Origin: Vandiemenella viatica
Taxonomy: Eukaryota > Arthropoda > Insecta > Orthoptera > Morabidae
Length of the DNA: 64,000 nt
Direction of reading: 5' to 3'
Assembly (NCBI GenBank): GCA_031002005.1
Contig: JARYHS010008074.1
Coordinates: 345,302,932 to 345,366,931 of the forward strand
How positions within the stretch are numbered: position 1 is the first letter of the stretch; every line of letters begins with the position of its first letter. Positions 55,419 to 64,000 of this stretch are shown here, one piece after another. The notes beneath the pieces are model-generated. The model saw only the letters and a program-made list of their open reading frames with translations, had not been told where the DNA came from and did no database searches. Made by a program: the position numbers and the translations under genes.

Positions 55419-58400
55419 TTATGCCACCTGGACCTGCTCCACCAGCTGACTGCGATGTGACTCGTGTAGTCTGTTACACAGCGCCTTCGTGAGGATGTCC
55501 GCAACATTTTGTTCACTTGGAACATATCGAAGTTCCACTGTCCCATCCATCACCTTTTCTCTTACAAAGTGATGCCTGATTGCAATGTGCTTTGTTCTGG
55601 ACTTGTCAACATAATTTCTAGCATGTGCAATAGCTGCTTGACTATCACACCATATCGTGGTTGCACTGTCACTTATTTCTTGGAAATCCAAGGACTTTAA
55701 TAGTTCTTTTACCCAAAACACTTCTCTTGCACAAGCTGCCAAGGCCACATATTCTGCCTCCATTGTGCTAAGTGCAATCACAGTTTGTTTGAACTTTTCC
55801 AGATGATTGGAGCACCTGCAAGTATAAGCACATATCCACTTATGCTCTTGCGAGTTTTTGTACAACTAGACCAATCTGCATCAGCATACGCTACAAGACT
55901 TTTATTAGTTGGGTGATATGTAATCCCATAGTCTTGTGTCTCTTTTAAATACCTAAGTACTCTTTAGCTGCATTCCAATGGCACTTGTTGAATTGTGAAC
56001 AATACTGAGCCAACTTGCCTACTGAAAAGGCAATATCGGGTCTAGTTCTCTGCGATAAATATAATAGACCACCAATGAGTTCTTTGTAAGGAAGGTTCTT
56101 GAGGTCATCTTCATTACACTCGTCGAGAAACTCTGGCCTCTGCTCCATTGGAGTTTTAATTCCTTTGGCGTCTTGCAGTCCAAATTCATTCAACAGTTTG
56201 TTGACATATCCTTCTTGTGAAAGGGTGATGCTACCATTCTCTTTCTTATTGAATTTTACTCCCAGTAGATGCGAAATCGTTCCTAGGTACTTAATATCAA
56301 AGCATCTCTCCAGAAGTTCTTTAACACTACTTCTCATTGATTCATTTTCTGTTAATACAAGTAGATCGTCCACGTAAACAGCTAATATGGCCTTTCCATT
56401 TCCTTTCTTCAACTGATATACACACGGATCTACTTTATTACGAACGAATCCAAGACTTTCTAATGTTTTGTTGAGATGTTCATTCCAGCACCTTCCACTT
56501 TGTTTCAAACCATATATCGATTTGTTCAACTTACAAACCAGTTTTTCTTTACCTCTTTGTATAAACCCTTCAGGTTGTTCCATATACAAAGTTTCCTTTA
56601 AATCACTGTGAAGATAAGCAGATTTAACATCATACTGGTCCATGAACCACTTTTTCTCAACACCAATAGCAACAAGTAACTTTAGAGTATCGAAGCCTGA
56701 TACAGGTGCATACACTTCTTCATAATGCACTCCCTTCTTTTGAGAGAAACCCTTTGCAACCAAGCGTGCTTTGAAACGTTCTGTTTCACCTACTGTCTTC
56801 CGTTTAAACACCCATTTGCATTTAATGACATTTGCATTTGGAGGTTTTACAACCAATGACCAGGTGTTGTGCTTCTTCAATGATTCTATCTCTTCATTCA
56901 TTGCGCCAAACCATTGCGCTGCTTCAGCAGAATTGATAGCCTCGTTGAATGAAGATGGTTCCACTATATTATTAGTATGAACCATATGAGATTGTGGTTC
57001 TATGTTATCATCTTTCTTTGATTTTATAGAACACCTTTCTCGAAGAATCATACTGTGTTGCTTTTGCAGGTTTGCATTATGTTTTGTAGAATTTCCCTTT
57101 GGTTGTCCTCTCTTCTTAATTTGAACAGTTGAGTGTCCTTCACTCTGTTCACTTTTGTCTGAAGTTTCTTCTTTTTCACTTTCTGTGTCTGGAAATCCTT
57201 TGAAGTCTTCTTCTTCACTTGACAGATCTTCTTCAGAATTGATCGTCACATTTTCTTCAGGATTAGGCCTACTGCCTGCAGTTCCATCACTGCAGTCAAA
57301 ACTGATAGTTTCTTCTCTATCAAATTGTTTGAAGCTAGAATCTTCGGGTTTAATAATGTGTTCTGCTTCATCACTTGTGCTCTCTTTGAATACACAGTCA
57401 CGTGACTCCACAACTTGTTGAGTATCTGGCATCCAAATCCTATAACCACGTCCATATATTGCATATCCAATCAAAACTCCTTTCTTGGCCCTTGCTGAAA
57501 GTTTTGAGTGGCGTTTCTGTTTAGGAATATGTACAAACACTTCACATCCTATTGCCCGAAGGTGAGCGACACTTGGCTTCCTGCCAACCCATAATTCATA
57601 TGGAGTTTTAACTTCGTTATGACTGTTTGTGACTCTGTTCCTGATATATGCTGCAGTATATATCAATTCTGCCCAAGCTGCCTTAGGTAACCTACTACTG
57701 CTGATTTCACTTCTCACTAAATCCATCAGAGTTCTGTTGAATCTCTCTGCGATTCCATTTTGCTGTGGTGTGTAAATCATTGTCTTTTCATGTACAATGC
57801 CATTACTCTCACAGAAGATATCCCAATTCTTTGAACAAAATTCAAGTCCATTATCAGTTCGAACTCGCTTTAAAGATTTGCCAGTTTGTTTTTCAACCTG
57901 GATCTTCCATGCTTTAAACTCGGCCAGTACACTTCCTTTTGTTTTAAGAAGTCTGATGAATGCATATCTGCTAACATCATCCACTATGCTAAGAACATAT
58001 CTGTTACCACCAAAGCTTTTCACATCTATTGGTCCCATGAGATCTGCATGAACAAGATTCAAAATTATTCCATCACTTTTCAAATTGTTTGATGGATGTG
58101 TCAGGAATGGCAACCTTGTAGCTTTTCCTGCTAAACAGTCATTACATGGTGTAGGAGTTGTCAACTCACAGTTTAAACCATTTACAGACTGTGTTTTGAC
58201 CATTTTTATAATCTGATTCTTGCTAACGTGCGTTAGTCTTTGATGCCACAAATCCAATGTTTTTAACTTTCCATTTTCATAGTGTAATGAGCTTACTACA
58301 CTCTTCTTTACATTAGGTTCTGTTCTCACCACATACAAGCGACCCATATTCTCTGCTTTCAATAGTAAATTCCTACTGTCATCGTAAATGCAACATCCAT

Positions 58401-59539
58401 TTTTATTAAAAACAACTTTCTTGTTATTTTCAGTTAACTGTTTAACTGACAAAATTCCATGGCTAATGCCAGGCACTAAAAGAGTGTTTTTAATCTGTAT
58501 ATCACTATTTGCAGAATTATTACCTATAATCTTTGCATTTACAGTACCTTTTCCAATTGTAGGTGTTGTTGTGCCATTTGCTGTCACAACATTTTCAGTA
58601 GTCACATTTTTACTAATCCAAGAAAAATACTTTTTCTCTGGAGACATGTGATGAGTAGCACCTGAGTCTATGACCCAAACATCGCTATTTAATATAGCTG
58701 ATCCACATGAAACATTCGTTGTCAATGCACTAGATGAACGTTTGCTGCTTGATTTATTGGGACATACATTTGCAAAATGACCGATTTCTTTACAGATAAA
58801 ACACTTTCCTTTGCCATTTTTGCCTTTTCGTAATCCTTTCTTAAAGTGTTTTCCATCTTCGCTGCTAGGTTTGACATCTTTGCAATTAGATTTGACGTCC
58901 ATCATTTTCGTGTTTACTTTCTTCAAGAGTAATGCAGACTGTTTCGTGCTATCGTTTTCTTGTCGTCTTGAATCTTCGGCAAGAAGACGTCTTTTCACTG
59001 TAGCACATGTAAACTCGCTTTCTGGTAGGTTACACAAAGCTGTTACAACAGAATCCCATTCCTCGGAAAGTCCGCACAAAATCGTCATAGCTAAATCTGC
59101 ATCTTCTATGGCGTTGCCAACACTAGCAAGATCTGCAACAGTTCTGTTTATCTGTCCCAAGTATAATTCCATTGAATTATAATCACTCAGTTTCAACGAA
59201 TACAATTTTCGCCTGAGTTGCACAATACGAAATTTGCAGTCACGCGGTGCATACAAACCGTTCCAGCTCGTTCCATGCTTCCTTAGCATTCGTTAAGTGC
59301 TGAATATGCATCTGCTGTTCGTCGCACACAGAAAGTGCGATCTTTGCATAAGCTTTATTTTGTCTCGATGCGTAATTACGTTTTACATTTGTATCTGCGT
59401 CGGCAGACGGTTCTTCTACACCTGGATCAACAACTGTCCATAAATCACTTTCCATCATTACCATTTTCATTTGGTAACTCCATGATGCGTAATTTATACC
59501 ATTCAATTTGGTTATAGTTGTAGACCGGTGATCAGACAT
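55419..59539 (-). pseudogene. copia gag-pol polyprotein with three single-base frameshifts
   Basis: Starts at ATG 59539 (MSDHRSTTITKLNGINYASW, typical copia Gag start) and ends at TAA 55421-55419. Domains in order: Gag; zinc knuckle CFICKEIGHFANVC (near 58810-58770); protease VIDSGATHHMS; integrase zinc-binding part WHQRLTHVS and C-x2-C (CNDCLAGKA), catalytic D (HADLMGP), D (RTDNGLEF) and E (GIAERFNRT); reverse transcriptase with WVFKRK, KARLVAKGFSQ, DVKSAYLHSDLKETLYMEQP and AVYVDDLLVL; RNase H with STMEAEYVALA, CDSQAAIAHA and KHIAIRHHFV. One ORF is open for 1114 codons (59289-55945). Breaks: one extra base near 59255-59257 (in Gag), one missing base near 55962-55964 (start of the connection to RNase H), and one missing near 55788-55793. 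All are in short A/T runs. The rest is intact. Described as broken; not repaired here. Confidence 0.9.
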
Positions 59540-59675
59540 TTTGAACTGATTCACGCAACTTTTGCCTGTCGTAACCTTCACGCTAAAAATCCTAGCCAAT
59601 TTTTTTTTCGAATCGACGCTACAACTTAACGATTGCGCAATCAATTTCACAGTTTATAACACTTCTGCGCTGTAA

Positions 59676-59691
59676 CTGGGCCCATAACCAA
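59676..59691 (-). promoter_or_regulatory. Primer-binding site of copia (initiator Met tRNA fragment)
   Basis: Minus strand TTGGTTATGGGCCCAG, directly after the 5' LTR. Complementary to the anticodon-arm part of initiator tRNA-Met, as in Drosophila copia. Confidence 0.85.
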
Positions 59692-59904
59692 TGTTATTAT
59701 TACTTATATTTCGGCAGTTAATAGCGTAGAACAGAAGCGTACTAAAATAAACTGTAAAGGACGCGTTATTGCGAACAGCAATTCTTTATTACACGTTCGC
59801 ACGCCAATGCGCAATACAACGTACAACGACAACATAGACCAGCGAGATTACAGACAATGCAAAGAATAATTTAATATCTGTGCATTTCACTGATAATCTC
59901 TACA
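59692..59904 (-). repeat. copia 5' LTR
   Basis: 213 bp, identical to the 3' LTR. The promoter of the element must be here; no clear TATA box was picked. Confidence 0.97.
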
Positions 59905-60643
59905 AATATGAAAGTGCCACAGGTCAACCAATTTCAACCACCATTTCTCACATAACTACCGATATCTAACCTCCATAGTACATGATAGGAGACACCATAC
60001 CACTACCACACACAAACACCAATGGTCTATGCTTTGTAGTAGTGGCAGCAGAGTGACATATACGGAGACACATGTCTTTGGTCGAAATACGAAAATATCT
60101 TTGATCCGGCCTCTTTCAACCACTATATCTCCCACAGTTACCAAAATTCGAGCAACGTTGTGATCGACGGGTGACTCTGTGCTACTACCACACACAAACG
60201 CCCATGACCTGTGCTAGATAGGTATGGCTGAAAAGTGATACACCATGACATACATTTTTGGTAGAAATATGAAAGTGCCGCAGGTCGACCACTTTCAACC
60301 ACCTTATCTCCCACACCCCCATAGCTACCGACATCTAACCGCCGTAGTACATGATAGGAGACACGATACCACTACTACACACAAACACCAATGGTCTATG
60401 CTATGTAGTTGTGGCAGCAGAGTGACATATACGGAGAGACATGTCTTTAGTCGAAATACGAAAATGCCCTGCATCAACCACTTTTAACCATCGTATCTCT
60501 TACATCCCCACAGCTATCGACATTCGGCCAATGTTGTGAATGACAGGAAACTCCATGCTACTTCCACACACAAAGACCAGTGATCTGTGCTAGGTAGTGG
60601 TGGCTGAAACGTGAAATATAGGAAAACACACATCTATTTTTAT
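59905..60643 (+). repeat. Satellite-like array, right part
   Basis: Continuation of the array: landmark ACCATxTCTC at 59939, 60120, 60301 and 60490 (spacing 181, 181 and 189). The spacing across the copia insertion (54993 to 59939, less 4753 bp and the 5-bp duplication) is about 188 bp, so the insertion is in phase with the array. Confidence 0.9.
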
Positions 60644-60644
60644 A

Positions 60645-60760
60645 TATATACTATCTGGTGCCCACGACTTCGTTCATGTTTGTAAAGAATTTGGATTGAC
60701 AGCTACCGACATCGAACCAATAGTGCACGATGAGAGACTCTATTCGATGCTATTTTCAGA
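60645..60760 (-). repeat. Second Helitron 3' end fragment, directly adjacent
   Basis: ACTATCTGGTGCCCACGACT at 60648 repeats the left end of the element at 54403 (ACTAGCAGGTGCCCATGACT), followed by the same GTTTGTAA-x-x-AATTTGGATT and GACAGCTACCGACATC. So a second copy begins where the first ends; it decays after about 110 bp. Confidence 0.7.
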
Positions 60761-61384
60761 GAGATAGAAAACCAAATTCTCTGACACCAGAGCGTTACCG
60801 CTCATCCATTAGTTTCACTTTTCCATCATGTGTCGTACCTGGTTTATGATGATATCCATAAAATTATTTAAAATTCTAATTAAAATAAATTTAATAATCG
60901 TAAATGATAATATATCTGTAGAAGTGGAATGATTTAATGAGAGAGTGGTTTTCCAAAACACTCTCTGAAATGAGAAATGAAATTCAATTTTATTTCTCTC
61001 TCTCTCTCTCTCTGTCTTTTTTTCTCAATTTTTAGGAGGTCTCAATTAAAGCAATAAAACTTTTTCCGGATGCTGTATATTCCGTTACCCTCTTAACTTC
61101 ATATTTTACTAAATCAGATAGACAAAGCAAGTTTATCATGCACTGCTGTGGTATGAGATGGAGTCAGCTACTTCAAGTTGGAAATTACGCCTCTGCACCA
61201 AACAGCAGGTGATGAAGGTGATAGGTTGATTTTTAATTGCTATACCTCCATAGCCAGTTTCTCCTCCTCGGGTAATTATAAGCACTGTGATACAGCCCGA
61301 TTTGAACTCCGGTGGTTGAAAAACTTTTTAGAATTGGGACATGTGTCTGAATGGGACACCGTGTATCACCCTTCTGGCTTATTT
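60761..61384. other. Non-coding stretch with a (CT)n microsatellite
   Basis: (CT)n at about 60995-61013. No gene seen. Confidence 0.6.
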
Positions 61385-62930
61385 TATCCCTTATTCTTAT
61401 TTTGCTGTCATCAGTTTCTTGACTGGTTTGAAACGATCCTCCATCCCTTCTTATTTTGCACTACTCTCTTCGTCTCAAAACACCACTCTCAAAACTCGTC
61501 CTCCGGTATCTGCTTCATACATAACCAGTCCCGCATATCTTAAAAAGATCACCCACCATCCTGTTTATTCGTTTTGTATGACTCTTCCACAACCTTCTTT
61601 CGTCAGCCATCATTTCAAAAACATGTTAATTTCATGGGTTAACTGTCCACTTAATTTTACCGAGTGTGGTGGGTATGCGATAACGCTCTGGTTTCGCATT
61701 TGGGAGGATGTGGTTTCGAAACCCCGTCCAGTCATCCTGATTTGGGTTTTCCATGGTTTCCCCAAATCATTCCAGGCAAATTCTGGGATGATTACTTCAA
61801 AAGGCCATGGCCGAATTCCTTCCCGTTCCTTATTCACAATTTCATGCCGCCTTTAATGTCCGCACCGAGCGTGTGAGTGGTTAATGCTCTGGTTTCGCAT
61901 TCAGGAGGACGCCGGTTCGAATCCCGTCTCGGCATCCAGATTTGGCTTTTCCATGGTTTCCAAAAATCACTCCAGGCAAATGCCGGGATGCTTCCTTCAA
62001 AAGGCCATGGCTGAATTCCTTCCTGTTCCTTGTCGCTGTGCCCTCCTGCCTATAATGAGGTGTAAAGCCACAAAAAAAGCCCACTTAGTTTCGTAATTTT
62101 CAGCAACCTTCTACAGCACCACATTTCAAAAGCTTCTATTTTTGTTCTTTCTGGCATTCCTGTAGACCATGCTTCACTACCATAAAGTGCTGAGCTCCAT
62201 AATAGAGTTTTAAAAAGTTATTTCTGAGTCTTGGATTAATATTTGATACTAAAAGATTTCTCTTTTTCATGAAGATTGTTTTTGCTAGTGCTATTTTGCT
62301 TTTAACACCATTGCTGCTTAAGCTATCAGTTGTAATTTTACTTCCTAAATAATAGAATTTATTTTCTTCTACTTTTTCCTCCAATCCCATTTATATATTC
62401 AATCTACTATTATTCTACACCAACGAAGACTTCTTTTACACTTTTGTCTTGCTTAGATTTTTATTTATTACAGAATGTTCTGTCAGTATTTTTTTCATGT
62501 CATTCAGTAGCTCCTGCTAACAGGACAATGTCATCAGCAAATCCTATTATACTGATTTAGTCTTCCTGAACTCTTAAGCCACATTCCAATTTTTATTCTA
62601 CTTCTTTTATTGCTTCCTCCACATATAAGTTGAATATTAGTGGGGATGAACTACAACCATTTCTGACCCCCTTTCCAACTGATGCGTGTCTCTCATGATT
62701 CTCTACTTTTATTATAGCCACTTGATTCTTATATAGATTAAAAAGTATTCTTCTTTCTCGATAGTTTAGACCTGACATTTTTAAATTTTTAAACATCTTG
62801 TCTCTCTTGACATTATCAAAAGCTTTTTTCTAAAACATCAAATGCCATGAAAGTATCTTTGTTTTTCTGATAAAGTCAGAATTGATTCTCTTGCTGCATG
62901 ATTTTTCCTAAACCCAAACTGTAGCTACTG
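61385..62930 (-). pseudogene. LINE (family B), older 5'-truncated copy with SINE insertion
   Basis: The left end TTTTGCTGTCATCAGTTTCT matches the 3' end of the LINE at 44154-45601 (TTTTGCTGTCGTCAGTCTTT). Minus-strand frames: YLGSKITTDSLSSNGVKSKI and AFMKKRN-like IFMKKRNLLVSNINP (62390-62136), and YRERRILFNLYKNQVAIIKV with GVRNGCSSSPLIFNLYVEEA (62796-62593). The FADD region is decayed. A tandem SINE pair (61662-62090) lies near its 3' end. It has many stops and is clearly older than the 44154 copy. Confidence 0.82.
61662..62090 (+). repeat. Tandem pair of tRNA-derived SINEs
   Basis: Two copies, about 61662-61860 and 61861-62090. Each has a tRNA-like head (second copy: box B CGGTTCGAATCCCGTCTCGG), then GATTTGG-x-TTTTCCATGGTTTCC, CAGGCAAAT-x-C-x-GGGATG and CTTCAAAAGGCCATGG-x-x-GAATTCCTTCC. 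This SINE type is common in polyneopteran insects. Flanking CCACTTAATTTTAC and CCACTTAGTTTCG suggest one target duplication for the pair. Confidence 0.85.
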
Positions 62931-63186
62931 TTTACATTATAATGCCTGTCTCAGAATGATCAGCAACAATTTGGTTTGCAAGCTTAAATATTGTGAAGTG
63001 TTATAGGCATTCAATGAGACCATTATAGAAGGAAAACTGATTCTTAAAATAGAAGTTCAGTGCAGGAATGTCAGTGTGGGAAGACCGTTTCAACAAGTAA
63101 ACCAGTATTAAACACTTTGTATACACTATGTTTCCTTCTACGACGATATTTGAGAAATACGCCCTAGGTGTGGGGAATAATAGAGC
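62931..63186. other. No feature recognised
   Basis: Short stretch between the LINE and the LTR-like repeat. Confidence 0.4.
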
Positions 63187-63840
63187 CGTGTAACAGCCCT
63201 CATACCTGAATTTTGAATAGCATTGTACTGTATAAAGTATTTGTAGTGAGCTAAAGTTTGCTTGAATATGATTTGGTATGTTTGTTTTGTAATTTCTTGT
63301 AAATCAGTGTATATAGAAGTATATTGAAGTCCATTTAATATGTTTAAGAACCGAATGGTGCAAGAGAATTTCTTAAATGTTTGTAATTTCATGTATTAAT
63401 GTAAGTTAAGATGTCTACAGGACAATTTTCTACAGTTTGAAAGGATTTCTGTAAATAATTTTGTATTTAAGTATCTCTAATTACCATTTCTGATCATTTT
63501 GTAATGTTGTTAATTAATTTTGTATTAATTCCGATTGTTTTTAATATGTTTGATTGTTTGAGTGATTGTTAATGATCGAGAAATATCGGGCGGATGCCTT
63601 TGAAGAATTCTCGTAATTTCGATAGAGACTATACAAACAGATCGGCTGGACAGAGCAGTTAGTTGACATCATTCAGTGTTACACAGAGTTTCATTCAGTT
63701 AGTTTTCACAGAGATTATCTTTGCAACAGCTCAGAAGTGTATCTCTGTATTGTATCTATGCTTGTGAATATTGCTGACTTTGTTTTGAATAGAATAAACC
63801 AAATCTTCAACATAACCTTTTTGGTGGACTTTTTAATTAA
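63187..63840 (+). repeat. LTR-like dispersed repeat, copy B
   Basis: Starts TGTAACAGCCCTCA and is colinear with copy A (20573-21345). Contains a TATA-like ACTATACAAA (about 63628), an AGTTAGTT block and an AATAAACC poly-A-like signal near 63792-63800, the layout expected of an LTR. No internal region follows, so a solo LTR is likely. The remaining bases to 64000 show nothing. Confidence 0.5.
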
Positions 63841-64000
63841 TCAATATAGTAATTAAACCACCGAAGAACCTTAATAGCCGATTAATAAAATTTTGCAACA
63901 ATTAGCAGTTTTAGTGCTCTGCATGATAACTTCATTTCAGCTAATTCTTTATCTTTTCTGAAAGACATGCTTTAAAAAACGTGAAAACATTATAGAGAAT

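Larger units (their letters stand above)
55152..59904 (-). mobile_element. copia LTR retrotransposon, very young
   Basis: 4753 bp, inserted in a satellite monomer with a target duplication AATAT (55147-55151 and 59905-59909). LTRs of 213 bp (55152-55364 and 59692-59904) are identical by direct comparison. On the minus strand it starts TGTAGAG and ends AACA. PBS next to the 5' LTR: TTGGTTATGGGCCCAG (59691-59676), which matches the internal part of initiator Met tRNA used by copia-type elements. Polypurine tract CCGAGGGGGGAT (about 55365-55376, minus strand) next to the 3' LTR. Gag-pol between them. Confidence 0.97.
54404..60648 (-). mobile_element. Helitron-like element with a satellite core, split by copia
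   Basis: Read on the minus strand the 3' end GAAGTCATGGGCACCTGCTAG at 54404 (followed by T) resembles the 3' end of the Helitron at 39793-40926 (GAAGTCGTGGGTATCAGCTAG). The 5' end is TATATATATAAAAATAG at about 60648, resembling TCTATATATATAAA of the other copy. Between them lies an array of about 185-bp monomers, broken by the copia element at 55152-59904. Without copia it is about 1.5 kb. No Rep-helicase seen, so non-autonomous. Confidence 0.65.

Noticed and set aside
56099..59182. Plus-strand frames of 60-123 codons across copia
   Set aside because: Antisense shadows of gag-pol.

Overview
The window is arthropod nuclear DNA, AT-rich, with short exons of two conserved animal genes surrounded by transposable elements. 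Non-LTR retrotransposons of several clades, tRNA-headed SINEs, a Penelope-like element, Helitrons, a copia element, mariner, Tigger and hAT transposons are all present. This mix, with SINEs of a type common in polyneopteran insects, suggests an insect with a large genome. The order is an inference and the species cannot be named.

Host genes: (1) at 1495-1632 (+) lies the last coding exon of a long-chain acyl-CoA synthetase of the ACSL1/5/6 type; its other exons must lie to the left of the window or were not recognised. (2) At 42959-43823 (-) lie three consecutive coding exons of the Golgi/endosomal SNARE Vti1a, with splice sites and reading phases that fit exactly; the N-terminal exon was not found. 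No other host gene could be supported.

Layout: 3.3-6.5 kb holds RT fragments and a Penelope-like element split head-to-head. 8-15.1 kb is a nearly full-length Tx1/L1-like LINE (ORF1 intact, ORF2 broken) with a 1.7-kb DNA transposon inserted in ORF2 (36-bp TIRs, AGACG target duplication). 15.1-19.3 kb has a SINE, a complete but dead mariner and a decayed hAT-like transposase between inverted arms. 19.7-27.3 kb has LINE 3' fragments, an LTR-like repeat, a perfect 34-bp hairpin and a decayed I-type LINE. About 28.6-33.4 kb is a CR1-type LINE with a PHD-plus-esterase ORF1 and a nearly intact ORF2. 33.5-41.9 kb is a stack of nested insertions: Tigger contains a hAT, which contains a SINE, an RTE-like LINE and a Helitron, which itself contains a SINE. 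44.15-45.6 kb is a 5'-truncated LINE with an open RT frame. 46-49.7 kb is a decayed LINE split by a 2.3-kb hAT and a small MITE. 50.3-53.3 kb is an old element with TIRs that carries a decayed, poorly characterised transposase. 54.4-60.65 kb is a Helitron-like element whose core is a satellite-like array of about 185-bp monomers, split by a very young copia element with identical LTRs. 61.4-63.9 kb is an older LINE copy with a tandem SINE pair, then an LTR-like repeat.

The elements do not form a common pathway; they record successive insertions. The most useful finds are two delimited DNA transposons tied to poorly described arthropod transposase families, the nested stack, the Helitron-borne satellite, and the copia element whose frameshifts conflict with its identical LTRs.
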